A stretch of DNA of 64,000 bases from Bradyrhizobium sediminis (GCF_018736105.1 NZ_CP076135.1:3222001-3286000); one strand, 5' to 3'; shown: positions 38,032-46,532, counted from the first letter of the stretch. The notes: a model not told the origin generated them from the letters alone. Made by a program: numbers and translations.

Positions 38032-39279
38032 ATGATCGCGATCAACCACGCCCCCCACCTGCCCAAGACCTTCAACCGGCTGGCCTGGTCCAATCTCGCC
38101 GCGCAGTCGGCCGAGCAGATCGCACTGGCCGCCGCGCCGATCGTCGCGGTGCTGCTGCTCGGCGTCGGCGAAGGCCGGACCGGGGCGCTGCAGACCGCCC
38201 TGACGCTGCCCTTCATCCTGTTTGCGATTCCCGCCGGCCTCTTCGCCGACCGTATCTCGCGGCGCTGGCTGATGGCGGGCGCGGAAGGATTGCGCGCGGC
38301 AGCGCTGTTCGCAATCCTCCTGCTGATCTGGCTCGACCTGCTGTCGCTGCCCCTGCTTGCCGTGCTCGGCTTCGTCGCGGTATGCGGCACCGTCGCCTAC
38401 AGCGTCGCGGCGCCGGCATTGGTGCCGTCACTGGTGACGCCACAACTGTTGCCCGCGGCCAATGCGCGGATCGAGCTTGCGCGCACCATCGCGTTCGCCG
38501 GCGGCCCGGCGCTGGGCGGCGTGCTGGTGGGCTGGCTCGGCGCCGCGCCGGCCTTCGGTTTCGCCGCGGCGCTGTCGGTGATCGCGGTGGTGCTGCTGTC
38601 GGGCATCTACGAGCCGGTGCGTGCGCCGGCCCCGCGGCGCCATCCGCTGCAGGAGATCCGGGAAGGCGCCAACTTCGTGCTGCATCATCCGCTGCTGCGG
38701 CCGGTGTTCATCACGCAGTTCATCTTCAACACCGCCTCGTTCCTGCTGCTGGCGGTTTTCGTGCCCTATGCGGTGCGCCGCCTCGGACTGTCGGCAACCG
38801 GCGTCGGCATCACGCTCGGGATGTACGGCGCCGGCATGGTGGCCGGCGCGCTGCTCGCAACACGCGTGATGCGGCGCCTCGCCTTCGGCACCGTGATTGG
38901 ATTGGGGCCGGTTACCGGCTTCATCGCCGCCGGCGTGATGGCGCTGACCACGGTCATTCCCTCGCCATGGCTTGCCGGCTTGAGCTTCTTCCTGCTCGGC
39001 GCCGGCCCGATCCTGTGGGTGATCTCTACCACCACCCTGCGGCAATCGGTGACGCCGCCCTCCCTGCTCGGCCGGGTCTCGGCGATCAATATCATGAGCT
39101 ATGGTGCGCGCCCGCTCGGCTCGGCGCTCGGCGCCATCGTCGGCGGATTTTACGGCGCGGAAGCCTGCCTCTATCTCGCCGCCATCATCTTCGGCGCGCA
39201 GGCGCTGGTGATCCTGCTGTCGCCGGCGGTCTCGCTGGCGCGGCAGCCGGAGATGGTCGGCGAGCCGGCGCAAGCGTAG
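38032..39279 (+). CDS. MFS transporter, EntS-like
   Basis: A 415-residue, twelve-segment exporter of the MFS_3 group. AGLFADRISRRWLMAGAEGL near residue 70-90 is the signature loop, and a second such loop is around residue 285 (ATRVMRRLAFGTVIGLG). The group includes EntS-type siderophore exporters and macrolide pumps. The ATG at 38032 follows AGGGAA; the frame extends 15 codons up. It is divergent from mntH, and the 149 bases between hold the two palindromes. Substrate not assignable. Confidence 0.88.
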   Translation: MIAINHAPHLPKTFNRLAWSNLAAQSAEQIALAAAPIVAVLLLGVGEGRTGALQTALTLPFILFAIPAGLFADRISRRWLMAGAEGLRAAALFAILLLIWLDLLSLPLLAVLGFVAVCGTVAYSVAAPALVPSLVTPQLLPAANARIELARTIAFAGGPALGGVLVGWLGAAPAFGFAAALSVIAVVLLSGIYEPVRAPAPRRHPLQEIREGANFVLHHPLLRPVFITQFIFNTASFLLLAVFVPYAVRRLGLSATGVGITLGMYGAGMVAGALLATRVMRRLAFGTVIGLGPVTGFIAAGVMALTTVIPSPWLAGLSFFLLGAGPILWVISTTTLRQSVTPPSLLGRVSAINIMSYGARPLGSALGAIVGGFYGAEACLYLAAIIFGAQALVILLSPAVSLARQPEMVGEPAQA

Positions 39280-39299
39280 CGGGCCTGCCGGACCATGAC

Positions 39300-39734
39300 C
39301 TAGCGATAGACCAGGATCGGGACAGAGGTGTGGGTCAGCACCTTCAGGGTTTCGCTGCCGAGGATCGCCGACACGCCGCGCAGACCGTGTGACGCCATGA
39401 CCACGAGATCGCAACCTTGCTTCTTCGCGGTGTCGACGATCGCCTCGTACGGCTTGTCGTGCTCGATGCACAACGCGCTGCACTCGACGCCGGCCTTCAA
39501 GGCGTTGTTGCGTACGTTGTCGAGATATTTCGCGGTCTGCTCGGCGACCAGCGCCTTGTATTGATCCAGCGCGCTCGAAACGACGCTGGGATCGACGACG
39601 AGGGAGTTCAGCGGCGTCGATACCACCAGCGCAGTCACCCTGGCGCCGATGGTTTTCGCCAGCTCGATGCCGTGCTTCACCGCAGCCTTCGACAAATCCG
39701 AGCCATCGGTCGGAAGCAAAATATGCTTGTACAT
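39300..39734 (-). CDS. Universal stress protein family protein
   Basis: A 144-residue UspA-type protein with MYKHILLPTDGSDLSKAAVK at the start and the nucleotide motif VVMASHGLRGVSAILGSETL (Gly-x2-Gly-x9-Gly-Ser). It is therefore of the ATP-binding kind. A perfect FixK/FNR box lies 60 bases before the ATG, so induction under oxygen limitation is likely. It is downstream of the arsenic genes but has its own promoter. Confidence 0.92.
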   Translation of the reverse strand: MYKHILLPTDGSDLSKAAVKHGIELAKTIGARVTALVVSTPLNSLVVDPSVVSSALDQYKALVAEQTAKYLDNVRNNALKAGVECSALCIEHDKPYEAIVDTAKKQGCDLVVMASHGLRGVSAILGSETLKVLTHTSVPILVYR

Positions 39735-39793
39735 GCTGCGCGCCTCATCCCCGCATTTTGCGTAGACTTGAATCAGGATCGAGGCTGCACGCA

Positions 39794-39807
39794 TTGATAT
39801 GAATCAA
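39794..39807 (-). promoter_or_regulatory. FixK/FNR box upstream of universal stress gene
   Basis: TTGATATGAATCAA matches TTGAT-N4-ATCAA at all ten positions. The centre is about 66 bases from the start codon, so a transcription start 41 bases away would leave a leader of about 25 bases. Confidence 0.7.
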
Positions 39808-39887
39808 CGGCAGGCGACGGGAGCCGCGGGACTGACGCCTCAGATCGCGAGATAGCGCTATTCGGCGGACGAAAGGCCGGCGAGCTC

Positions 39888-40295
39888 TTACGGCTTCGCG
39901 GATGCGACGACTTCGCCGTCCTCCTTCACGAACGAGCCGACGGGATGGTCGAGCAGATCGAGCACCGCCTCCGACGGCCGGCACAGCCTTGTGCCTTTCG
40001 GCGTCACCACGATCGGCCGGTTGATCAGGATCGGATGGGCCAGCATGAAATCGATCAGCTCGTCGTCGCTCCATTTGGGATCGGCGAGCCCGAGTTCCGC
40101 GTAGGGCGTTCCCTTCTCGCGCAACAGCGCCCGGACTGGAACTCCCATCGCCTTGATCAGTTCGATCAGCCGGGCGCGATCCGGCGGATTCTTCAGGTAC
40201 TCGATGACCTCGGGCTGCTCGCCGCTCTGCCGGATCATCGCCAGCGTGTTGCGCGAGGTGCCGCAGGCCGGATTGTGATAGATCGTGACGGTCAT
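39888..40295 (-). CDS. arsC: Glutaredoxin-dependent arsenate reductase
   Basis: A 135-residue ArsC of the glutaredoxin-linked family, reducing arsenate to arsenite. The catalytic cysteine is C11 in HNPACGTSRNT; downstream arginines lie in NPPDRARLIEL and LINRPIVVTPKGTRLCRP. It starts by ATGA overlap with acr3, so it is the last gene of the arsR-arsC-acr3-arsC operon. The operon thus contains two unrelated arsenate reductases. Confidence 0.95.
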   Translation of the reverse strand: MTVTIYHNPACGTSRNTLAMIRQSGEQPEVIEYLKNPPDRARLIELIKAMGVPVRALLREKGTPYAELGLADPKWSDDELIDFMLAHPILINRPIVVTPKGTRLCRPSEAVLDLLDHPVGSFVKEDGEVVASAKP

Positions 40296-41350
40296 GTCCG
40301 TGCCTCCTTGTTGACCGCCTCGGCGGCTCCGGCACCCGCCTCGTACCAGCCGCGCGACGCCTTCACCAGATAGACCACCGAGAGCATCACGGGAACCTCG
40401 ACCAGCACGCCGACCACGGTCGCCAGCGCCGCGCCGGAATTGAGGCCGAACAGGCTGATGGCGGCGGCGACCGCGAGTTCGAAGAAGTTACTGGCGCCAA
40501 TCAAGGCCGCAGGGGCGGCAACGCACCAGGCCACGCCGAAACGCCGGCTCAGCCAGTAGGCCAGCCCGGCATTGAGATAGACCTGGATCACGATCGGCAC
40601 TGCCAGGAGCACGATCACCAGCGGCTGCGCGATGATTTGTTCGCCCTGGAAACCGAACAGCAGAACCAGCGTGGTCAGGAGCGCGACCAGCGACACCGGC
40701 TGCAGCACATGCTGGGTCCGCGCCAGCGCCGCCGGCCCGCTGGCGAGCAGCGCACGCCGCCACGCCTGCGCGACGATCACGGGCACCACAATATACAGCA
40801 GCACCGAAATCAGCAGGGTCGCCCAAGGCACCGTGATAGAGGCGACGCCGAGCAGCAGGCCGACCAACGGCGCGAACGCAAACACCATGATGAGGTCGTT
40901 AAGCGCGACCTGGCTCAAGGTGTAATGCGGCTCGCCCTCGCACAGGTTCGACCACACGAACACCATCGCCGTGCACGGCGCCGCCGCCAGCAGGATGAGC
41001 CCGGCGATATAGGATGGAATCTGCGCCGACGGCAACAACGGCGCGAACAGGTGGCCGATGAACAGCGAGCCCAGGAGCGCCATCGAGAAAGGCTTTACCG
41101 CCCAGTTGATGAACAGCGTGACGCCGACGCCGCGCCAGTGCTCGCGTACCTGGCCGAGCGCGCCGAAGTCGATCTTCAGCAGCATCGGAATGATCATCAA
41201 CCAGACCAGCGCGGCCACCGGCAGATTGACCCGAGCGACCTCGGCGCTGGCGATGGTTGCGAACAGACCCGGCAAGAGATGCCCGAGCGCGACGCCCGCA
41301 ACGATGCACAGCGCCACCCACAGCGACAGATAACGTTCGAACAGGTTCAT
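40292..41350 (-). CDS. acr3: Arsenite efflux transporter Acr3
   Basis: A 352-residue arsenite exporter of the bile-acid transporter superfamily, ten membrane segments. The key cysteine is C126 in AAAPCTAMVFVWSN, and the functional glutamate lies in VGVLVEVPVMLSVV near residue 305. The start at 41350 (MNLFERYLSLWVAL) is chosen because the upstream frame is antisense to the arsC gene. It exports the arsenite made by both ArsC enzymes. Confidence 0.96.
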   Translation of the reverse strand: MNLFERYLSLWVALCIVAGVALGHLLPGLFATIASAEVARVNLPVAALVWLMIIPMLLKIDFGALGQVREHWRGVGVTLFINWAVKPFSMALLGSLFIGHLFAPLLPSAQIPSYIAGLILLAAAPCTAMVFVWSNLCEGEPHYTLSQVALNDLIMVFAFAPLVGLLLGVASITVPWATLLISVLLYIVVPVIVAQAWRRALLASGPAALARTQHVLQPVSLVALLTTLVLLFGFQGEQIIAQPLVIVLLAVPIVIQVYLNAGLAYWLSRRFGVAWCVAAPAALIGASNFFELAVAAAISLFGLNSGAALATVVGVLVEVPVMLSVVYLVKASRGWYEAGAGAAEAVNKEART

Positions 41351-41355
41351 TTCGG

Positions 41356-41883
41356 TTACGCCACATCCGGGCGCAACGTGGTGGCGCCCTCTCCCCTGCC
41401 GATATCGCGCAGCCTGGTCCCGAGCGACAGGCGGTCGATGCTTGCCAACGGCAGGCTTGTAAATGTGTCGATGCGGTTCTTGAGATAGCGGAACGCGGCA
41501 ACGAACGCTGCTTCCTTCTCGATGTCGGTACCCTCGACCGCGGCCGGGTCCTCGATTCCCCAATGCGCGGTCATCGGCTGGCCCGGCCATATTGGACAAG
41601 CCTCGCCGGCGGCGTTGTCGCAAACCGTGAAAACGAAATCCATCACCGGCGCACCGGGACCGGCAAACTCCTCCCAACTCTTGGAGCGCAGATCGTCGGT
41701 GGGATAATCGAGGCTGTTGAGAACCTTGATCGCAAAGGGATTCACCGTGCCCTTCGGCTGGCTGCCGGCGGAGAAGGCGCGGAAGTGGCGGCGGTCGTCC
41801 TTGCGCAGGATCGACTCTGCCAGGATCGAGCGGGCGGTATTTCCGGTGCAAAGGAAGAGAACGTTGTAGACCCGATCAGACAT
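41356..41883 (-). CDS. arsC: Thioredoxin-type arsenate reductase (LMW phosphatase fold)
   Basis: A 175-residue ArsC of the low-molecular-weight phosphatase family. The P-loop is CTGNTARS (C12, R18), and the cysteine relay is C88 and C96 in VCDNAAGEACPIWPG, spaced as in thioredoxin-linked ArsC. It begins eight bases inside the arsR end and lies five bases from acr3. It uses thioredoxin instead of glutaredoxin, so the operon has two reductant routes. Confidence 0.94.
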   Translation of the reverse strand: MSDRVYNVLFLCTGNTARSILAESILRKDDRRHFRAFSAGSQPKGTVNPFAIKVLNSLDYPTDDLRSKSWEEFAGPGAPVMDFVFTVCDNAAGEACPIWPGQPMTAHWGIEDPAAVEGTDIEKEAAFVAAFRYLKNRIDTFTSLPLASIDRLSLGTRLRDIGRGEGATTLRPDVA

Positions 41884-42238
41884 GAGCTTTCCTCCTCGTC
41901 TTCGGCGAACAGCACGGCGTGAGGTCTTCGATCAGCGGCGCGCAGATTTCGGGGCGTCCGTCGCAGCAATCGCGCAGCATGAACAGCATCACGGCACGAA
42001 AGCGGGCGAGATCGGCGCGGTAGACGATGCTGCGGCTGTGCCGCTGCGCCGTCACCAGCCCGGCACGCGACAGCACGCCAAGATGCGACGACATGGTGTT
42101 TTGCGGCACCGCCAGCGCGCGTGCGATATCGCCGGCCGCAAGCCCCTCCGGCTCGTGCTGCACCAGCAGCCTGAACACATCGAGCCGGGTCGCCTGCGCC
42201 AGCGCCGCGAGGCCGAGAATGGCGTCATCTGATTCCAT
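41876..42238 (-). CDS. arsR: ArsR family arsenite-responsive repressor
   Basis: A 120-residue winged-helix repressor. The DNA-reading part is AAGDIARALAVPQNTMSSHL. Likely arsenic-binding cysteines are C91, C92 and C99 (DCCDGRPEIC) and the C-terminal pair C109, C110. The start at 42238 has no ribosome site; the start codon abuts an ATATCCA inverted repeat, and a TTGACA box lies 35 bases away, so it may be read from a leaderless message. It heads the arsC-acr3-arsC operon. Confidence 0.94.
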   Translation of the reverse strand: MESDDAILGLAALAQATRLDVFRLLVQHEPEGLAAGDIARALAVPQNTMSSHLGVLSRAGLVTAQRHSRSIVYRADLARFRAVMLFMLRDCCDGRPEICAPLIEDLTPCCSPKTRRKAHV

Positions 42239-42259
42239 ATATCCAGACTTATGGATATA
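42238..42259 (-). promoter_or_regulatory. ArsR operator and promoter
   Basis: TATATCCA-N6-TGGATATA is an eight-base inverted repeat touching the arsR start. On the same strand TTGACA (42268-42273) is 17 bases from AAGTCT, whose end is six bases before the ATG. The operator thus overlaps the -10 region and the start codon. Confidence 0.6.
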
Positions 42260-42300
42260 AGGCGCCTTGTCAAGTTTCGTTCCGCGTCCGGGCATCCCGC

Positions 42301-42331
42301 TATTTCGATCATACTAGAAATATCGTTGACA
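42301..42331 (+). promoter_or_regulatory. Promoter and inverted repeat of the second arsR
   Basis: TATTTC-N10-GAAATA at 42301-42322 is followed by TTGACA at 42326-42331 and, 17 bases on, AATTCT. Expected transcription start coincides with the ATG at 42361. No ribosome site is present, suggesting a leaderless message. Confidence 0.45.
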
Positions 42332-42360
42332 ATGCTCCCGCCGTCTGAAATTCTGCGCTC

Positions 42361-42678
42361 ATGAAACTCGACGACGCCGCCGCGCATCTCGAAGCCCTGG
42401 GCAACCCCACGCGGCTGAAGATTTACCGCACCCTCATTCGCGCGGGCGCTGTCGGCATGCCGGTCGGCCGCCTGCAGGACAGGCTGAAGATCGCGCCCTC
42501 CACCCTCTCCCACCACATCAAGGCGCTGGTGGTGGTGGGGCTGGTCACGCAGGTGCGCGAGGCAACCACGCTGATCTGCCACGCCAACTACGAAGTCATG
42601 CGGGGGCTGGTGGATTTTCTGGTCGCCGAATGCTGCACCGAGACCAGCGAAAGCAAGGACACCAAGACCGCGGCATAG
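42361..42678 (+). CDS. arsR: ArsR family regulator, second copy
   Basis: A 105-residue regulator with GRLQDRLKIAPSTLSHHIKA as the reading helix. Cysteines C73, C91 and C92 sit near the C-terminal dimer helix (LVAECCTE), as in arsenite sensors of the Acidithiobacillus type. It is divergent from the other arsR and heads the flavoprotein and MFS genes, so it probably senses arsenic or antimony and controls them. The two ArsR proteins differ in cysteine pattern, suggesting different inducers. Confidence 0.88.
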   Translation: MKLDDAAAHLEALGNPTRLKIYRTLIRAGAVGMPVGRLQDRLKIAPSTLSHHIKALVVVGLVTQVREATTLICHANYEVMRGLVDFLVAECCTETSESKDTKTAA

Positions 42679-42726
42679 TTTGTTGCGGCATCTATTTCGA
42701 AATTTCCGGTTTAATGGGAGAACAAC

Positions 42727-44088
42727 ATGAGTGAAGCCAAGACGGTCGCGATCATCGGAGCCGGCCCGGTTGGTCTTGCCGCAGCTGCGCATGTTCTGGA
42801 GCGCGGGCTGATGCCGATCGTGCTGGAATCCGGCAGCCAGGTCGGCCACGCAATGCGGCAGTGGGGCCACGTCCAGATGTTCTCGCCGTGGGAATACAAT
42901 ATCGACCGCGCCGCGGCGCGGCTGCTGGCGCCAACCGGGTGGAATTCTCCCGAGCCCGGTCAATATCCGACCGGCGCCGAACTGGTCGAGCGCTATCTCG
43001 AGCCGCTCGCGGCCAAGACCGCGCTTGCGAGTCACATCTATACTTCGAGCCGCGTCACCGACATCAGCCGCGTCGGCTTCGACAAGCTCAAGACCAGGGG
43101 CCGCGAATCCGCGCCGTTCGAGATCCGCTATCAGAACGGCCTGGGTCCCAAGAGCGTGCGGGCCGACGCCGTGATCGACGCTTCCGGCACCTGGCATTCG
43201 CCGAACCCGGCGGGCGCCAACGGCTTGCGCGCGATCGGCGAAGCGCAGGCAACAGACAGGATCGCGTACGGAATGCCTGATGTACTGGGCAGGGATCGCG
43301 CGCGCTATGCCGGCAAGACCGTCGCGGTTCTCGGCGCCGGCCACTCGGCGATCGGCACGCTCACCGATCTCGCAACGCTCGCGACCGAGGTGCCGGAAAC
43401 CAAACCGGTCTGGCTGCTGCGCGGCAATGATCCAGCGAAGGCCTTCGGCGGCGGCGCGAACGACAAGCTCGCCGCCCGCGGCGCGCTTGGCGCGGCCTTC
43501 GCCTCGCTGGTGGCGGCGGGCCGGATCCAGGTCGAGAGCGAATTCCGCGTTTCGCATCTCGCAAACGGGCCTCGCCTCACCGTCGGCGCCGGCTCCGCCT
43601 GCTGCGGCCGTCAGGTCGTGGTCGACGAACTGGTCGTGGCGACGGGCTTCCGGCCGGATCTGGATTTCGTGCGCGAGCTCCGCATCCAGATCGATCCCGC
43701 GATCGAGTGCCCGGTCGCGCTGGCGCCGCTGATCGATCCGAACGAGCACAGCTGCGGCACCGTGCGGCCGCACGGTGCGCGCGAACTGGCGCAACCGGAA
43801 CCCGGCTTCTATTTCGCCGGCATGAAGTCCTACGGGCGCGCGCCGACCTTCCTGATGCTTACGGGCTACGAGCAGGTGCGCTCGATCGCCGCCGATATCG
43901 CCGGCGACCATAAGGCCGCCGCGCGCGTCGAACTGGTGCTGCCGGAGACCGGCGTCTGCAATCGCTCCGCTGCGCCAGATGGCGGTAATTGCTGCGGCGG
44001 GCCTGCATTATCGGAGGTTGACGCCTGTTGCGCCGCCGATGCAAATGCCAGGCAACAAGGCAAGACGGGGTGCGGCTACGCATCCTAA
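42727..44088 (+). CDS. FAD/NAD(P)-binding flavoprotein with cysteine-rich tail
   Basis: A 453-residue oxidoreductase. The FAD motif is VAIIGAGPVGLAAAA near residue 7 and the NADPH motif VAVLGAGHSAIGTL near residue 200; ATGFRPD and YFAGMKSYGRAPTF are typical of flavin monooxygenase-like enzymes. The final 45 residues hold six cysteines (C411, C422, C423, C434, C435, C449) in CC pairs. It is directly after arsR, so action on an arsenic species is inferred, like ArsO. A methylarsenite oxidase or a thiol-linked reductase are alternatives. Confidence 0.8.
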   Translation: MSEAKTVAIIGAGPVGLAAAAHVLERGLMPIVLESGSQVGHAMRQWGHVQMFSPWEYNIDRAAARLLAPTGWNSPEPGQYPTGAELVERYLEPLAAKTALASHIYTSSRVTDISRVGFDKLKTRGRESAPFEIRYQNGLGPKSVRADAVIDASGTWHSPNPAGANGLRAIGEAQATDRIAYGMPDVLGRDRARYAGKTVAVLGAGHSAIGTLTDLATLATEVPETKPVWLLRGNDPAKAFGGGANDKLAARGALGAAFASLVAAGRIQVESEFRVSHLANGPRLTVGAGSACCGRQVVVDELVVATGFRPDLDFVRELRIQIDPAIECPVALAPLIDPNEHSCGTVRPHGARELAQPEPGFYFAGMKSYGRAPTFLMLTGYEQVRSIAADIAGDHKAAARVELVLPETGVCNRSAAPDGGNCCGGPALSEVDACCAADANARQQGKTGCGYAS

Positions 44089-44089
44089 A

Positions 44090-44191
44090 GCGTTTTCGAG
44101 CGAAGTGGCTACCGGTTCGCGTGAAGAAAACGCGTCAAATGGGGATTGATAGCCTTCGGTTCTGATTCCATCAGAACCAAAGGCTATCAAT
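44090..44191. repeat. Palindromic repeat (family E) with large hairpin
   Basis: CGTTTTCGAGCGAAGTGGCT with CGCGTGAAGAAAACGCG forms the first stem. The second stem at 44147-44191 is TTGATAGCCTT, GGTTCTGAT, a TCC loop, ATCAGAACC and AAGGCTATCAA, nearly perfect over 20 pairs. It lies between the flavoprotein and MFS genes. Confidence 0.75.
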
Positions 44192-44209
44192 TCGCGGGAG
44201 GTTAGCAGA

Positions 44210-45412
44210 ATTTCGCTCGAGGGCCGATCCGTCATCGTCGCGATGTGTGTGGGGCAGCTCGGCAGCCTGCTTCCGCACGTCGTGGTGCCGTCGATTCTCG
44301 CCGCCTTCCTGATTCCGGAATGGCATCTGAGCGGCGCGCAGGCCGGCCTGCTGGCGGGTTCGGGTGCTGCCGGCTACATGCTGGCCGTGCCGGTGCTGGC
44401 GACGCTGACCGACCGCATCGATGCCCGCAAGATCCTGATCGCGGGCTCGGCGCTGAGCGCGCTCGGCACGCTGCTGTTCGGCCTGTTTGCCACGGGCCTG
44501 TGGTCGGGCGCGCTGTTCAACGCCCTCGCGGGCGTCGGATTTGCGGGCGCCTATATGCCCGGCCTCAAGGCGCTGACCGACCGCCTCGCGCCGGGCGATT
44601 CCTCCCGCGCCATCACGCTCTACACTTCCAGCTTCTCCTTCGGAGTCGGCCTGTCGTTTCTGGTTTCGCAGCTGGTCGCGGACAGTCTTGGCTGGCGTAG
44701 CGCATTCTTCGTGACGGCGCTCGGCCCGGTCGTGATGCTCGCGGTCTGCCTGTTGTTGCGGCCGGTCGCGCCCAAACCTGTGCAGGGGCGCCTTTTGGAT
44801 TTCGCGCCGGTGTTCCGCAACACCAGAGCGATGGGGTTCGTGCTCGGCTATGGCGCGCACTGCTTCGAGCTTTACGGCATCCGGACCTGGGTGGTGGCGT
44901 TCTGGACCTTCGTCGCGATGAAGAATTCGGAGACCTCCGTTCTGACGCCGATCGTGGTCAGCGTGATCTTTTCCCTGCTCGCGATGCCCGCCAGCATTCT
45001 CGGCAACGAATTCGCGTTTCGGGTCGGCCGTCATCGCGCGATCACCATCGTGATGTTCGCCTCCGCCATCGTGGCGCTGCTGATCGGCGTGTTTGCCGAC
45101 AAATCGCCGTGGTTCCTGCTGCCCCTTCTGCTGGCCTACGCGATCACCGTGCCGGCAGACTCCGGCGCACTGACATCAGGCATGTCAATGGCGGCGCACC
45201 CGGATTATCGCGGCGCGACCCTGGCCGCGCATTCGACGGTCGGCTTCAGCCTGTCGGCGCTTGGCGCATGGGGCGTCGGCGTCGCGCTCGACCTCGCCGG
45301 CGGGCCGTCGAGCGCTAATGCATGGATGGCCGCGTTCTCGGTCCTGGCGGCGGGTATTTTATTGGGTCCGGTGGCGCTCTATTGGTCGCGAGGCGTCACG
45401 CCGCAGTCTTGA
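44210..45412 (+). CDS. MFS transporter of the arsR-flavoprotein operon
   Basis: A 400-residue, twelve-segment exporter. The first ATG is at 44243, but GGGAGG at 44196-44201 is at ideal distance from an ATT at 44210. From there the protein reads ISLEGRSVIVAMCVGQLGSL, a typical MFS N-terminus, so an ATT start or a mutated ATG is likely. TDRIDARKILIAG is the first signature loop. Placed after arsR and the flavoprotein, it may export the flavoprotein's arsenic product; ArsK-like pumps of this superfamily are known. The substrate is not proven. Confidence 0.8.
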   Translation: MSLEGRSVIVAMCVGQLGSLLPHVVVPSILAAFLIPEWHLSGAQAGLLAGSGAAGYMLAVPVLATLTDRIDARKILIAGSALSALGTLLFGLFATGLWSGALFNALAGVGFAGAYMPGLKALTDRLAPGDSSRAITLYTSSFSFGVGLSFLVSQLVADSLGWRSAFFVTALGPVVMLAVCLLLRPVAPKPVQGRLLDFAPVFRNTRAMGFVLGYGAHCFELYGIRTWVVAFWTFVAMKNSETSVLTPIVVSVIFSLLAMPASILGNEFAFRVGRHRAITIVMFASAIVALLIGVFADKSPWFLLPLLLAYAITVPADSGALTSGMSMAAHPDYRGATLAAHSTVGFSLSALGAWGVGVALDLAGGPSSANAWMAAFSVLAAGILLGPVALYWSRGVTPQS

Positions 45413-45470
45413 GCCGGGCGAACCGCATTTCGCCCTTCCCATCGCGCGCCGTTTCAAGCAAAACCACCAC

Positions 45471-45665
45471 ATGACAAACGACTCTGAGCCGACAACCGGC
45501 ATCAAGGGACTTGTGCGCTGGGCGATCACGCCGCCGCAAGCCTATGCGGTGTATCTCGTCGCTCTGTTCCTGGTAGCCGGGCTGTCGTTCTATATGGGTA
45601 CGCTGAAGCCGAAGAAGGCCGTAGGCATAGCGCCGCCACCACCGGTATCCGCCCCGCGAAACTGA
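45471..45665 (+). CDS. Small single-span membrane protein
   Basis: A 64-residue protein: a charged N-terminus (MTNDSEPTTGIKGLVRWAI), one membrane segment AYAVYLVALFLVAGLSFYMG, then a proline-rich C-terminus PPPPVSAPRN. I do not recognise the family. It follows the MFS gene by 58 bases on the same strand. No ribosome site is clear. Coding status rests on the membrane-protein pattern and position. Confidence 0.45.
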   Translation: MTNDSEPTTGIKGLVRWAITPPQAYAVYLVALFLVAGLSFYMGTLKPKKAVGIAPPPPVSAPRN

Positions 45666-45800
45666 TACGCTAGGGAACCGCAATGAGAGCCCTTGCAGCC
45701 GCGAGTGCCACTGGCGTAGCCTGACGCCGGGGACATCGCAGCCTCCCCATGAAATGGTGGTCCCATTCAAGCGCTGCTCGCCCTTCTTTGGAGCGAGCAC

Positions 45801-46532
45801 ATGGATGGATTATCCCTCGAACTTCCGCTGTTTGTTGTCGCGACCTTCGCCGGCGCTTTTGTCGCGGGCCTCTCCGGCTTCGCCTTCGGGCTGGTCGCAG
45901 CCTCGATCTGGCTCTACATCCTCACTCCCCTGCAGACCGCCACCCTGATCATCGCGTTCGGCCTGATCGTGCAGGGCTACGCGGTCTGGAAACTGCGCAT
46001 GAGCCTGGACTGGACCAAACTCTGGCCGTTCGTGCTCGGCGCAGCGCTCGGCGTCCCCGTCGGCGTCAACATCCTGACCTGGGCCAATCCGGCGCATGTC
46101 CGCGCAGGCGTCGGCGCGTTTCTCGTTCTCTACAGCCTCTATGCGCTGTTGCGTCCCGCGATTGCGCCGGTCAAGGCGGGCGGCGCCGCGACCGATGCCG
46201 GCGCCGGTTTCCTCAACGGCGTGCTCGGCGGCATCACGGGACTGGCCGGAATCCTCGTCACCATCTGGTGCGGGCTGCGCGGCTGGCCCAAGGACGTGCA
46301 GCGCACGGTGTTCCAGCCGGTGGCCGTCGCCACCTTCCTGATGAGTGCGCTGTGGATCGGCGCCAAGGGCGCGATCACGCCGGACTCCATCAAATTGTTT
46401 TTGGTGGGTCTGCCCGCTTTGCTCGCCGGCACCTGGCTTGGCCTGAAACTGTTCGGCCGCCTCGACGAGGCAGCGTTCCGCAAGGTCGTGCTGGTGCTCC
46501 TGCTGGCGTCGGGAGTGTTTCTGATCATCTAG
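45801..46532 (+). CDS. TauE/SafE family transporter
   Basis: A 243-residue membrane protein with seven or eight segments. The two halves each have an N-x-L-x-G-type pattern: VATFAGAFVAGLSGFAFGLV and FLNGVLGGITGLAGILVTIW. The family exports sulfite, sulfonates or other organic anions. GGAGCG precedes the ATG. Its stop is 140 bases before chrB; no direct functional link to chromate is established. Confidence 0.88.
   Translation: MDGLSLELPLFVVATFAGAFVAGLSGFAFGLVAASIWLYILTPLQTATLIIAFGLIVQGYAVWKLRMSLDWTKLWPFVLGAALGVPVGVNILTWANPAHVRAGVGAFLVLYSLYALLRPAIAPVKAGGAATDAGAGFLNGVLGGITGLAGILVTIWCGLRGWPKDVQRTVFQPVAVATFLMSALWIGAKGAITPDSIKLFLVGLPALLAGTWLGLKLFGRLDEAAFRKVVLVLLLASGVFLII

Noticed and set aside
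44147..44191. Riboswitch upstream of the MFS gene
   Set aside because: The hairpin belongs to a dispersed repeat family and has no conserved riboswitch core.
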